This document shows positions 15,719-24,675 of a stretch of 64,000 nt of DNA, piece after piece (within the stretch, counting starts at the first letter, position 1; each line of letters starts with the position of its first letter). The notes beneath the pieces are model-generated. The model had not been told where the DNA came from. It saw nothing but the letters and a program-made list of their open reading frames with translations, and made no database searches. The stretch is from Saccharothrix carnea (lineage in GTDB: Bacteria; Actinomycetota; Actinomycetes; Mycobacteriales; Pseudonocardiaceae): NCBI RefSeq assembly GCF_003014735.1, contig NZ_PYAX01000002.1, forward strand, positions 620,001-684,000. Reading direction: 5' to 3'. The position numbers and the translations under genes were made by a program.

Positions 15719-16474
15719 GTGACCAGGACCGATGTGACCGCGGCGGCCAAGGCGCTGCGGGCGCTGCACGTGCCGGGCAGCCCGCTGGTGGTGCCCAACG
15801 CGTGGGACGTCTCCTCCGCGCGGGTCTTCGCCGAGGCCGGGCACCCGGTGGTGGCGACGACCAGTGTCGCCGTGGCCGCCGCCTTGGGGATGGCGGACGG
15901 GCACGCCATGCCCGCCGACGTGGCGTTCGACGCCGTGCGCCGGATCGCCGACGCCGTCGACGTGCCGGTGACCACCGACATCGAGCGCGGCTACGACCTG
16001 CCGCCCGCCCGGATCGCCGAGCGCCTGGCGCAGGCGGGTGCGGCGGGCTGCAACTTGGAGGACTCCGACCCCCGCACCAAGGCCATGGTCGACGTCGGCG
16101 AGCAGGCCGCGTTCCTGGGCGCCGTGCGCGCCGCGGACGCCGACCTGGTGATCAACGCCCGGATCGACGAGTTCATCCACGGCGACAACTCGTTCGACGA
16201 CGCCGTGCGTCGTGCGCGGGCCTACTTCGAGGCGGGGGCGGACTGCGTCTACCCGATCCGGCTGCCCGGCGACCGGATCGCCGAGTTCGTCGAGGCGGTG
16301 GGCGGCCGTCCGGTGAACATCGCGCACGGTCCCGGCGCGCCGGCGCCGAAGGACCTGGGCCCGCTGGGCGTCGCCCGGGTCAGCTTCGGGCCCGGCCTGC
16401 ACAACGTCCTGATGAAGCAGCTCGCGAAGACCGCGGCCGACATGCTGGACGGCAGCAGCCCCTACCGCGGCTGA
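15719..16474 (+). CDS. Isocitrate lyase/PEP mutase family enzyme
   Basis: 251 aa TIM-barrel protein of the ICL/PEPM superfamily. Visible marks are LVVPNAWDVSSARVFAEAGH at the start, VTTDIERGY (metal-binding acidic residues), CNLEDSDPRTKAM, and NARIDEFI. The KKCGH loop of true isocitrate lyases is not present, so it is more likely a lyase on another 2-substituted 3-carboxy acid or an oxaloacetate-type hydrolase. GTG 15719 follows GGGAG at a good distance. It stands alone on the plus strand with the 26-bp palindrome upstream. Confidence 0.85.
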   Translation: MTRTDVTAAAKALRALHVPGSPLVVPNAWDVSSARVFAEAGHPVVATTSVAVAAALGMADGHAMPADVAFDAVRRIADAVDVPVTTDIERGYDLPPARIAERLAQAGAAGCNLEDSDPRTKAMVDVGEQAAFLGAVRAADADLVINARIDEFIHGDNSFDDAVRRARAYFEAGADCVYPIRLPGDRIAEFVEAVGGRPVNIAHGPGAPAPKDLGPLGVARVSFGPGLHNVLMKQLAKTAADMLDGSSPYRG

Positions 16475-16496
16475 ACTACCTATCGGTAACGCCCGT

Positions 16497-16502
16497 TAGG
16501 GT
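16497..16502 (+). promoter_or_regulatory. -10 box of the small ORF at 16510
   Basis: TAGGGT, exactly 7 bases before ATG 16510. This is the same arrangement as the leaderless genes at 5213 and 7094. Confidence 0.45.
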
Positions 16503-16509
16503 GGCTCCC

Positions 16510-16653
16510 ATGGACGAGTGGGACGCCGACACGCGGGTGGACTCGACGGGGGACGGGCGGTTGCCCGGCCGCCGGAGCGGCGGCGGCGGGCGGCTCGACG
16601 GCGGCTACCTCGTCGGGTCCTGCCCGCGGGCGCACCCCGACTCGCGCCGCTGA
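16510..16653 (+). CDS. Small leaderless ORF, unknown
   Basis: 47 codons. The product begins MDEWDADTRVDSTGDG, has an acidic N-terminus, an Arg/Gly-rich middle and one Cys near the end; no membrane segment or known motif. Support comes only from the TAGGGT box 7 bases upstream of the ATG. It could be a real small protein or a leader upstream of hrpA, which starts 52 bases after its stop. I do not recognise it. Confidence 0.35.
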   Translation: MDEWDADTRVDSTGDGRLPGRRSGGGGRLDGGYLVGSCPRAHPDSRR

Positions 16654-16705
16654 CCGGCCGATAATCGGCAGCCCCACCGGCCCACCCTCGATATCCTTGA
16701 CCCAA

Positions 16706-19700
16706 ATGAACCAGATGTCGCACGCTGACCTGCGTCAACGCCTGTCCGAACTGATGTCGCGGGACCAGCGGAGGCTGGCACGCAGGCTCGACGGGGCGCG
16801 CAAGGTCCGCGACGACTCCGCGCGCGCCGCCGTCCTGGCCGAGATCGAGTCCGACGTCGAGGCCGCCGAGCTGCGCGTCGCCCTGCGCCGCGAAGCCGTG
16901 CCGAAGATCACCTATCCGCCCGAGCTGCCCGTCAGCGCCCGCAAGGACGACATCGCCGCGCTCATCCGCGACCACCAGGTCGTGATCGTCGCCGGCGAGA
17001 CCGGCTCGGGCAAGACCACCCAGCTGCCCAAGATCTGCCTGGAGCTGGGCCGGGGCGTGCTCGGCCAGATCGGGCACACCCAGCCCCGCCGGCTGGCCGC
17101 GCGCACGGTCGCCGAGCGCGTCGCCCAGGAGCTGGACACCCCGCTGGGCGGCGCGATCGGCTACAAGGTCCGGTTCACCGACCAGTCCGGTGATGACACG
17201 CTGGTCAAGCTCATGACCGACGGCATCCTGCTGGCCGAGATCCAGACCGACCGGATGCTGTCGCGCTACGACACGATCATCATCGACGAGGCCCACGAAC
17301 GCAGCCTCAACGTCGACTTCCTGCTCGGCTACCTCAAGCAGCTGCTGCCGAAGCGGCCCGACCTCAAGGTGGTCATCACCTCCGCGACGATCGACCCGCA
17401 GCGGTTCTCCCGGCACTTCGGCGACGCCCCCGTCATCGAGGTCTCGGGCCGCACCTACCCCGTCGAGGTCCGCTACCGGCCGATCGTGGACCCCGACGAC
17501 CCGGACGCCGACCCCGACCGCGACCAGACGCAGGCCATCTGCGACGCCGTGCGCGAACTGCAGGCCGAAGGGCCCGGCGACGTGCTGGTGTTCCTGTCGG
17601 GCGAACGCGAGATCCGCGACACCGCCGACGCGCTGGCCGCGCTGGAGCTGCGCGACACCGAGATCCTGCCGCTGTACGCGCGGCTGTCGTTCGGCGAGCA
17701 GCACCGCGTGTTCCAGCCCCACCGCGGGCGGCGTGTCGTGCTGGCCACCAACGTCGCCGAGACGTCGTTGACGGTGCCCGGCATCAAGTACGTCGTCGAC
17801 CCCGGCACCGCCCGCATCTCCCGCTACAGCCACCGCCTCAAGGTGCAGCGGCTGCCCATCGAGCCGGTGTCGCAAGCCTCGGCCAACCAGCGCAAGGGCC
17901 GCTGCGGCCGCGTGTCGGAGGGCATCTGCGTCCGTCTCTACAGCGAGGACGACTTCGACGCCCGGCCGGAGTTCACCGACCCGGAGATCCTGCGCACCAA
18001 CCTCGCCTCGGTCATCCTGCAGATGACCTCGATCGGCCTGGGCGACATCGCCGCGTTCCCGTTCATCGACCCGCCCGAGGCGCGCAACATCACCGACGGC
18101 GTGCAGCTGCTGCAGGAGCTCGGCGCGATCCTGCCCGCCGAGCAGCAGCTCACGCCGCTGGGCCGCAAGCTCGCCCAGCTGCCCGTCGACCCCCGGCTGG
18201 CCCGCATGGTGATCGAGGCCGACCGCAACGGCTGCGTCCGCGAGGTCATGGTCATCGCCGCCGCGCTGTCCATCCAGGACCCGCGCGAACGCCCCTCGGA
18301 CAAGCAGCAGGCCGCCGACGAGTTCCACGGCCGGTTCAAAGACCCCGACTCCGACTTCACCGCGTTCCTCAACCTCTGGCAATACGTGCGCGAGAAGCAG
18401 AAGGAGCTGTCCAGCAACCAGTTCCGCCGGCTGTGCCGCGCCGAGTTCCTCAACTACCTGCGCGTGCGCGAGTGGCAGGACATCTACCAGCAGCTGCGGC
18501 AGGTCGCCAAGACCCTCGGCGTGCACGTCAACGACCAGCCCGCCGACCCGCGCAACATCCACCTCTCGCTGCTGTCCGGGCTGCTGTCCCACATCGGCGT
18601 CAAGGACGTCCCCAAGCGTGATCCGGGCAAGCGTGCCGCCACCGAGTACCTGGGCGCCCGCAACGCGAAGTTCGCGATCTTCCCCGGCTCCGCCCTGTTC
18701 CGCAAACCGCCCCAGTGGGTGATGGCCGCCGAACTGGTCGAGACGTCGCGGCTGTGGGGCCGCACGGTGGCCAAGATCGAACCCGAGTGGGCCGAGAAGC
18801 TCGCCGGGCACCTGGTCAAGCGCACCTACAGCGAACCGCACTGGGAAGCCAAGCGCGGCTCCGCCGTCGCCCTGGAGAAGGTCACCCTCTACGGCGTGCC
18901 GATCGTCGCCTCCCGCAAGGTCGACTACGGGCGCATCGACCCCGAGCTGTCCCGCGAGCTGTTCCTGCGCCACGCCCTCGTGCAGGGGGAGTGGACCACC
19001 CACCACAAGTTCTTCCACCGCAACCGGGAACTGCTCGCCGAGGTGGAGGAGCTGGAGAACCGGGCACGGCGCCGCGACATCGTCGTGGACGACGACACCG
19101 TCTACGACTTCTACGACCAGCGCGTGCCCGCCGACGTCGTCTCCGCCCGGCACTTCGACACCTGGTGGAAGAAGACCCGCCACACCCAGCCCGACCTGCT
19201 CACCTTCGACAAGGCGATGCTGGTCAACGACCGCGCCGCGGTCACCCCCGACGCCTACCCCGACCAACTGCGCCGCGGCGGCCTCACCCTGCCGCTGACC
19301 TACCGGTTCGAACCCGGCGCGGCCGTCGACGGCGTCACCGTCGAACTGCCCCTGCCCGCGCTGACCACCCTGCCCGACGACTCGCTGTCCTGGCAGGTAC
19401 CCGGCCTGCGCACCGAGCTCGTCGTCGCGCTCATCCGGTCGCTGCCCAAACCCGTGCGCCGCAACTTCGTGCCCGTCCCCGACGTCGCCGCCGCCGCGCT
19501 GTCCGGCATCGACGCCGACGAACCGCTGCTGCCCGCGCTGGAACGGGAACTGCGCCGGTTGACCGGCGTCGTCGTGCCGCGCGACCAGTGGCAGCTCGAC
19601 CAGGTACCCGAGCACCTCAAGCTCACCTTCCGCATCGTCGACGAGGACGACCGCGAACTCGCCCGCGGCAAGGACCTCGCCGCGCTCAAGGCCCGGCTGC

Positions 19701-20608
19701 GCGGCCAGCTGCGCGAAACGCTGGCCGCCGCCGCGAGCAACCTCGCCCGCACCGGCCTGACCACGTGGGACGTCGGTGACCTGCCGCGCACCGTGCAGCG
19801 GCAGCGGTCCGGCATCGTCGTCACCGCCTACCCCGCCCTGGTCGACAAGGGCGACACCGTCGCGGTGGAGATCCTCGACACCCCCGGCCGCCAGCGGCAG
19901 GCCATGTGGCGCGGCACCCGCCGACTGCTGCTGCTCACCACCCCGTCCCCGGTGAAAACCCTGCAACGCGGCCTCAACAACGCCGAGAAGCTCGCCCTGA
20001 CCCGCAACCCGCACGGCGGCGTCGCACCGCTGCTGGCCGACTGCATCTCCGCCGCCGTCGACAAGCTCCTGCGCGACGCCGGCGGCCCGGTGTGGACACA
20101 AGCGGCGTTCACCGAACTCACCGACCACGTCCGCCGCGGCCTGGGCGAGACCACGTTCGACGTCGTGCACAAGGTCCGCCGCGTCCTGGAAGCCGCCCAG
20201 GACGTCGAACTGCGCATCAACGGCGTGCGCGGCCCCGTGTTCGAGGAGTCACTGGCCGACGTCCGCGCCCAGTTCACCGGCCTCGTGCACGCCGGTTTCG
20301 TCACCGAGGCCGGCGCCGACCGGCTCGTCGACGTGCACCGCTACCTGCAGGGCATCGCCCGCCGGCTGGAGAAGCTGCCCGAGAACGTCCGCCGCGACCA
20401 GGAGTGGATGGACCGCGTCCACGCCGTGCACGCCGAGTACCGCGAACTGCGCGCCGCCCTGCCCGCCGACGAACCGCACGACGAGCTCGACGAGGTGCGG
20501 TGGATGATCGAGGAACTGCGGCTGAGCTACTTCGCCCAGACCATCGGCACCCGCTACACCGTCTCCGACAAGCGGATCTTCAAAGCCCTCGACGCCGTGC
20601 CCCGCTAG
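16706..20608 (+). CDS. hrpA: ATP-dependent RNA helicase HrpA
   Basis: 1300 aa DEAH-box helicase, full length for the family. Walker A AGETGSGKTT is at 96-105, DEAH at 194-197, then SATI, the C-terminal helicase motifs TNVAETSLTVPG and QRKGRCGRV, the HA2/OB-fold region, and the long bacterial DUF3418 C-terminal domain beginning around residue 690. Acts on RNA in the cytoplasm; in E. coli HrpA is linked to mRNA processing and rescue of stalled ribosomes. ATG 16706 lies 8 bases after TATCCT (16692-16697), which favours it over an in-frame TTG at 16697. Monocistronic. Confidence 0.95.
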   Translation: MNQMSHADLRQRLSELMSRDQRRLARRLDGARKVRDDSARAAVLAEIESDVEAAELRVALRREAVPKITYPPELPVSARKDDIAALIRDHQVVIVAGETGSGKTTQLPKICLELGRGVLGQIGHTQPRRLAARTVAERVAQELDTPLGGAIGYKVRFTDQSGDDTLVKLMTDGILLAEIQTDRMLSRYDTIIIDEAHERSLNVDFLLGYLKQLLPKRPDLKVVITSATIDPQRFSRHFGDAPVIEVSGRTYPVEVRYRPIVDPDDPDADPDRDQTQAICDAVRELQAEGPGDVLVFLSGEREIRDTADALAALELRDTEILPLYARLSFGEQHRVFQPHRGRRVVLATNVAETSLTVPGIKYVVDPGTARISRYSHRLKVQRLPIEPVSQASANQRKGRCGRVSEGICVRLYSEDDFDARPEFTDPEILRTNLASVILQMTSIGLGDIAAFPFIDPPEARNITDGVQLLQELGAILPAEQQLTPLGRKLAQLPVDPRLARMVIEADRNGCVREVMVIAAALSIQDPRERPSDKQQAADEFHGRFKDPDSDFTAFLNLWQYVREKQKELSSNQFRRLCRAEFLNYLRVREWQDIYQQLRQVAKTLGVHVNDQPADPRNIHLSLLSGLLSHIGVKDVPKRDPGKRAATEYLGARNAKFAIFPGSALFRKPPQWVMAAELVETSRLWGRTVAKIEPEWAEKLAGHLVKRTYSEPHWEAKRGSAVALEKVTLYGVPIVASRKVDYGRIDPELSRELFLRHALVQGEWTTHHKFFHRNRELLAEVEELENRARRRDIVVDDDTVYDFYDQRVPADVVSARHFDTWWKKTRHTQPDLLTFDKAMLVNDRAAVTPDAYPDQLRRGGLTLPLTYRFEPGAAVDGVTVELPLPALTTLPDDSLSWQVPGLRTELVVALIRSLPKPVRRNFVPVPDVAAAALSGIDADEPLLPALERELRRLTGVVVPRDQWQLDQVPEHLKLTFRIVDEDDRELARGKDLAALKARLRGQLRETLAAAASNLARTGLTTWDVGDLPRTVQRQRSGIVVTAYPALVDKGDTVAVEILDTPGRQRQAMWRGTRRLLLLTTPSPVKTLQRGLNNAEKLALTRNPHGGVAPLLADCISAAVDKLLRDAGGPVWTQAAFTELTDHVRRGLGETTFDVVHKVRRVLEAAQDVELRINGVRGPVFEESLADVRAQFTGLVHAGFVTEAGADRLVDVHRYLQGIARRLEKLPENVRRDQEWMDRVHAVHAEYRELRAALPADEPHDELDEVRWMIEELRLSYFAQTIGTRYTVSDKRIFKALDAVPR

Positions 20609-20615
20609 CCGACGA

Positions 20616-20642
20616 CCTGGAGCCGCTACGCCCCGGGCGACC
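20616..20642. repeat. Direct repeat 1, left copy
   Basis: 27 bases directly after the hrpA stop, matching 21560-21586 at 26 of 27 positions (CCTGGAGCCGCTACGCCCCG and on). The right copy is the 3' end of a truncated gene. The repeat brackets the choice-of-anchor K gene. Confidence 0.8.
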
Positions 20643-20669
20643 ACACACCGTGATCTCGCCGGCGAACCC

Positions 20670-20708
20670 GCAACAGTTGAATACCCGACATCACCGGTCG
20701 GCGACCCC
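20670..20708. repeat. Direct repeat 2, left copy
   Basis: 39 bases matching 21830-21868 at 33 of 39 positions, including TTGAATAC and GTCGGCGACCCC. The right copy abuts the MarR stop. Together with repeat 1 it frames the inserted gene between hrpA and MarR. Confidence 0.75.
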
Positions 20709-20739
20709 GGGCGGTAGCGGCGGAAAGCCCATCCGACGT

Positions 20740-21411
20740 TCAGCCACCGACCAACGGGTTCGTCCGCTCGAACCTGGCGATGATGTCGGCCTCGTTGTGC
20801 CTGCCCTCACCGCTGAGGAATTGGGGAAGAGGTTCGCCGTGGCCGCCCACCAGGAAACCGACGATCGACACCTTGTACTCGACGCCTTCGATGTGCACGA
20901 TCTCGTTGCCGGAGACCTCCGGCAATTTGACCTTGTCGTCCACGTAACCAGGCGAGTTGACGGTTTCGACGTGGGAGAAAACGACGGTGCACTTGTGCTT
21001 GGTACCATCGTCCTTGAACTCGATGTCGACTTCGAGAGTCGCCTGGAATTCTGTTTGCTGCCCCATTAAGATCACGTAGTTGTGGTGCGTGAACGTGCCC
21101 AGCGTGACCTCGAACTTGTTGCTGCCGTCGTGTTTCGTGTGAGCGAGGGCGCCGGTGAACTCGTACTCGCTCCGCCCGGCGTTCGGGTCACCCGTGGCCG
21201 GGACGCCCCACTTGATGTGATCGCTGTCCAGGCCGTCGAGCTTCATCTCGGGCGTGTTCGGATCGACTGAGATCCACTTGCCGATAGTGCGAATCTGGTC
21301 CACCACGAGGCGCTCCTTGCGCTTGGTGTTCTCCACGAACGAGTTATGCGCCAACAGTGGTGCGTGCTCGAGGGCATCCACATCAACCGAACGGGTGATC
21401 ATCTGGGACAT
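20740..21411 (-). CDS. Choice-of-anchor K domain protein
   Basis: 223 aa. The central domain matches by eye the choice-of-anchor K family: GKWISVDPNTPEMKLDGLDS, IKWGVPATGDPNAGRSEYEF, VTLGTFTHHNYVI and TLEVDIEF occur in the family order. Choice-of-anchor domains are usually found on secreted proteins with assorted sorting signals, but this copy has no signal peptide, LPXTG, lipobox or PEP-CTERM. Codon use is less G/C-biased than in its neighbours, suggesting transfer. It is framed by two pairs of direct repeats and starts beside a truncated gene tail. Function unknown. Confidence 0.7.
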   Translation of the reverse strand: MSQMITRSVDVDALEHAPLLAHNSFVENTKRKERLVVDQIRTIGKWISVDPNTPEMKLDGLDSDHIKWGVPATGDPNAGRSEYEFTGALAHTKHDGSNKFEVTLGTFTHHNYVILMGQQTEFQATLEVDIEFKDDGTKHKCTVVFSHVETVNSPGYVDDKVKLPEVSGNEIVHIEGVEYKVSIVGFLVGGHGEPLPQFLSGEGRHNEADIIARFERTNPLVGG

Positions 21412-21422
21412 CCTCGGCCGGC

Positions 21423-21590
21423 CTGGCGGCCACCACCGCGGAGACCGCCGGCGTCCGCGAGACCGCCACCGACGACCTGCCCTCGCAGTCGGCCGCGGTC
21501 GCGAAGCCGCGGCCCCGGATCATCACCCGCGAGGCCCCGCTGTCCGAGAGCCGGAACCACCTGGAACCGCTACGCCCCGGGCGACCGTGA
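21423..21590 (+). pseudogene. Truncated 3' end of an unrecognised gene
   Basis: 56 codons in one frame with almost every third base G or C, ending at TGA 21590 (start of the piece LAATTAETAGVRETATDD, end HLEPLRPGRP). No start: the 5' part stops at the choice-of-anchor K gene. Its last 27 bases are duplicated after hrpA (20616-20642). This looks like the tail of a gene cut by an insertion or rearrangement. Identity of the original gene not recognised. Confidence 0.5.
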
Positions 21591-21867
21591 TCACGCCTGA
21601 GATGGCCTGGCGTGGAGGCCTCGGAAGAAGAGCGGCAAGCGTGCGGCCGAGAAGTTCAAGACACCCTCGCTCGCGTACGAAGCTGTTCTCCTCAGGGCTT
21701 ACTTCGTATTCGAGCATTCGAGGCTCGACCGCATTGTGACCGCGATCGACAACGACACCGGCACCAGGGCTCCCGACTGGACGAGCTCGCCTGCTCACGA
21801 TCACTCACAGCAACCTCGGTGAAGCACTCGCGACATTTGAATACGCGATCTCACCAGTCGGCGACCC
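21591..21867. other. Remnant sequence with right-hand direct repeats
   Basis: No intact gene. It contains the right copy of repeat 2 (21830-21868). A frame reading LTITHSNLGEALATFEYAIS across 21805-21860 could be another gene fragment, but it has no start. Base composition is lower in GC than surrounding genes. Confidence 0.4.
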
Positions 21868-22353
21868 CTACTCGCACTGCTCCAGCAGGGTCCGCAGCGC
21901 GTCGGCGACCACCGTCCGGGTGTCGTCGTCCAACGGCTCCAGCAGCCGCGCGTAGTGCCGCATGTGCTCGGCCAGCATCCCGTCCACCAGCTCCGCGCCG
22001 CGGTCGGTGAGCTTGATCCGCACCACCCGCCGGTCCGCGGCGTCGGGCACGCGTTCCACCAGGCCCTTGGCCTCCATCCGGTCGATCCGGTTGGTGATCG
22101 CGCCCGCCGTGACCAGCGACGCGGACAGGAACGCGCCCGCCGTCATGCCGTGCGCCGACCCCGCCCGCCGCAGCGTGGTCAGCACGTCGAACTCGCCCGG
22201 CTCCAGGTCGAACCGGCCCACGAACTCCCGCAGCTCCCGTTCCAGCAGCCGCGCCAGCCGCGTCACCCGCGCCAGCACCGCCATGGGCGAGGTGTCGACG
22301 TCCGGGCGCTGCACCGACCACTGCGCCAACACCAGGTCGACCGCGTCCGCCAT
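21868..22353 (-). CDS. MarR family transcriptional regulator
   Basis: 161 aa winged-helix dimer. The core is LEPGEFDVLTTLRRAGSAHG, recognition helix LVTAGAITNRIDRMEAKGLV, and wing DAADRRVVRIKLTDRG, all in the expected places. ATG 22353 has GGCGGGAGGG upstream; a longer frame to 22638 lacks any start signal and was rejected. No partner gene adjacent. MarR proteins of this type often control efflux or aromatic catabolism. Ligand unknown. Confidence 0.9.
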   Translation of the reverse strand: MADAVDLVLAQWSVQRPDVDTSPMAVLARVTRLARLLERELREFVGRFDLEPGEFDVLTTLRRAGSAHGMTAGAFLSASLVTAGAITNRIDRMEAKGLVERVPDAADRRVVRIKLTDRGAELVDGMLAEHMRHYARLLEPLDDDTRTVVADALRTLLEQCE

Positions 22354-22707
22354 CAGCCCTCCCGCCGGGTCGGCGCCGTGCCGGACGGTCGCGTGCCCGG
22401 ACAGGACGGACGTGTACCCGAGATCGCGGGCCCCCCTTTGATCCGCACGACCCCAACCGTATTCGTGATCGACAACCCGTGCGGGCGTCCCGGCGAAAAC
22501 CGGCGCGACGGCCCACCTGCCCCCGCGCGCCCGGCCCAGCCGCGGCACCCGGTCGCCGACCTGTCCCTGCGCCAACTCCCCGGTCGCCGTTCGCCCCGAC
22601 GCCGTAGTCCGCCGCAGGAAGTCCGCCGGCAACGCCAACTCGGCGTCGACGGCCGCCGCGTCGGCCTGCCATCCGGGTTCGGGCTGCTCACCGCGGCCAC
22701 CCTCGCC
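22354..22707. other. Intergenic gap between MarR and FHA genes
   Basis: 354 bases. No gene supported. A plus-strand frame ends in a hydrophobic stretch (FGLLTAATLALGLLAA, stop near 22728) that could be a leftover of a membrane protein, but it lacks a start and overlaps the FHA gene end. Likely holds the MarR promoter and the end of the pknG operon transcript. Confidence 0.4.
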
Positions 22708-23385
22708 CTAGGCCTGCTCGCCGCCTGAGCGGTGCAGGGTGATCGTGGTCCACGCACCCACGTGAACCCGGTCGCCCGGCTCCAGCGGGTGCGGCCGGTC
22801 CGGCGGCAACGGGGTGTCGCCCTCGTTCACCGTCGTCCCGTTCGTCGAACCCACGTCCACCACCGCCCAACCACCACCCGACGCCACCAGCACCGCGTGG
22901 TGGTGCGAGACACCCGGGTCCTCCGGCGGGCCCACCAGGTCGATCTCCGGGAAGATCCCCCGCGACCGGCTCCGCCGCCCGATCGACACCTGCCGCCCCG
23001 ACAACGCGAACCGGCGCGGCGGGCAGAACCGCGGGAACGCCATCGCCCCCGCGTCCGGCCCGCCCACCGCCACCACCCGCTCGAAGTACGTCCGGTCCGC
23101 CTCCACCGTCACGTACCACGACACCGGCACCACCGGCCCGCCCACCACAGGCCGTTTCGGGGCCACCACCGGGCTCAACGAATCCTGCCCGCACTCCTCG
23201 CAGAACCGACCCACCCGCACCGCACCGCACGCCGCACACGTCTCCTCGACACCCCCGGCGGGCACCACCGGCCCCGACCCACCCGGCCCCGACCCACCCG
23301 GCCCGGAACCACCCGGCACCGGCGCGCCGCACACGTCGCAGTAGTCGTCGGTCGCCGAGTCGTGGCCCGCCGGGCAGGTCGCCAT
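22708..23385 (-). CDS. Zinc-ribbon FHA domain protein
   Basis: 225 aa. Two CxxC pairs (YCDVCG near 16-21 and TCAACG near 49, followed by FCEECG) form zinc ribbons. Between them lies a GGSGPGGSGP linker. The C-terminal FHA domain spans about 125-215 with SIGRRSRSRG, the phosphothreonine-binding VSHHHA and GSTNGTTVN. FHA domains bind phosphothreonine, so this is a likely reader of PknG output, in the role GarA has in mycobacteria, though no ETTS-type phospho-site like that of GarA is evident. Last gene of the operon, 3 bases after the VWA gene. Confidence 0.9.
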   Translation of the reverse strand: MATCPAGHDSATDDYCDVCGAPVPGGSGPGGSGPGGSGPVVPAGGVEETCAACGAVRVGRFCEECGQDSLSPVVAPKRPVVGGPVVPVSWYVTVEADRTYFERVVAVGGPDAGAMAFPRFCPPRRFALSGRQVSIGRRSRSRGIFPEIDLVGPPEDPGVSHHHAVLVASGGGWAVVDVGSTNGTTVNEGDTPLPPDRPHPLEPGDRVHVGAWTTITLHRSGGEQA

Positions 23386-23388
23386 CGC

Positions 23389-24675
23389 CTAGCCCTTCCG
23401 GACCCGCTTGGTCACCGTCGACCGGGTGTCCAGCGTCATCTCGTCCGCGTCGGCCACCCGCGCCCGCAGCTTCACCGTCCCCGTACCCGGGTCCTCCACG
23501 TCCACCACCCCGGCCAGCAGCTTCGCCGTGTCGGTGTTGCCCGACTCGTGCGCCAACCGCACCGCACGCCCCAGCTTCGCCGTCGCCCGGCCCACGTCAC
23601 CGGCCTTGCGCGCCTCCAGACCGTCCCGGATCGCCTCCGCCAGCTCCGCCTGCCCGGTGTAGTGGGCCACCTCCCGGTTGATCCGGGTCGACAACGCCGA
23701 GTCCTCCGTCCACACCGCCAGCACCCGACCCTGCCCCAGCACGTCACCGGACGGCCCCACCAGGCTCACCCGCGACGCCAACATCCGGTCGCCCACGTCC
23801 GCGGGCCGCACCCGCACCCGCAGGTGGTAGTCACGGCTCTCCGCGCCACCCCACGCCCCGGTCGGGTAGTCACCCGTCCGCGGCCCCGACTCCACGCGCC
23901 GCCCCGTCAGGTCCAACAGCCCCGGCGACACCTGCTTGAGCAGCACCACCCCCGCGCCCTCCGGCGTCCACAACCGCAGCGACACGTCCGCCACCGCCTT
24001 GCCCATCGCCGTCGCCGCCACCGACCGGAAGTCGTCCGCCAACCCCTCCGGGTCGGCCACGATGTCCACCGTCCCCAGCAACGCCTCGGCGATCCGGCGC
24101 AGCTCCGCCACCTGCCAGTCCGTGCCCACACCCCGGCAGTCGCACGTGAAGCGGCCCGCCACCGCCTCCAGCACCCGCGACAACTCGTGCGGCGACTCGT
24201 GCTGGTTCTCCCCGTCCGTCAGCAGGATCGCGTGCCGCGGCCCGCCCGCATACCCGTCGAACAGGCCGTCCGCGAGCTCGAGCCACCGGCCCATCGCCGT
24301 GCCGCCGTCCGCCCGCAACCGCCGCACCGCCTGCTTCGCCGCCAGCCGCGTCCGCGGATCCGCCGCCACCAGCCCACCCGCCCGCGGGTACACCACGCGC
24401 GCCGAGTCCGTGCCCGCCACCACCGCGAACCACACCCCGTCGCGCAACGTGTCGACCGCCGCCTCCGTCGCCCGCTTCGCCGCGGCCAGCTTCGACGCCG
24501 GAAAACCCATCGACCCCGACGTGTCGACGATGATCACCTCCGCCGCGTCGGCCGGCACCACCCGCGCCGCCGCGCCGGTCGCGGTCACCGTGACGATCGC
24601 GTCGACCTCCGCCGCCCCCCGCGGCAGGTACTCGTTCTGGAACACCTCGACCGCGAGATCAAGCCCCATGCCCAC
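23389..24675 (-). CDS. von Willebrand factor A domain protein
   Basis: 428 aa cytoplasmic protein. The N-terminal VWA domain has a complete MIDAS metal site: DTSGSM at about 50-55, a Thr in DGGTAMGRWL and Asp in ILLTDGEN. The C-terminal half has a beta region and helices with an ARKAGDVGRATAKLGRAV repeat-like stretch. Such proteins scaffold or couple metal-dependent binding to signalling. Its start overlaps the end of the phosphatase gene by 17 bases, so it is co-translated with the kinase operon. Precise role unknown. Confidence 0.9.
   Translation of the reverse strand: MGMGLDLAVEVFQNEYLPRGAAEVDAIVTVTATGAAARVVPADAAEVIIVDTSGSMGFPASKLAAAKRATEAAVDTLRDGVWFAVVAGTDSARVVYPRAGGLVAADPRTRLAAKQAVRRLRADGGTAMGRWLELADGLFDGYAGGPRHAILLTDGENQHESPHELSRVLEAVAGRFTCDCRGVGTDWQVAELRRIAEALLGTVDIVADPEGLADDFRSVAATAMGKAVADVSLRLWTPEGAGVVLLKQVSPGLLDLTGRRVESGPRTGDYPTGAWGGAESRDYHLRVRVRPADVGDRMLASRVSLVGPSGDVLGQGRVLAVWTEDSALSTRINREVAHYTGQAELAEAIRDGLEARKAGDVGRATAKLGRAVRLAHESGNTDTAKLLAGVVDVEDPGTGTVKLRARVADADEMTLDTRSTVTKRVRKG

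Noticed and set aside
16496-20170. Open minus-strand frame of about 1200 codons across hrpA
   Set aside because: Complement of a GC-rich coding gene; composition is Gly/Val/Leu/Ala/Gln-rich with no domain, and hrpA on the plus strand is certain.
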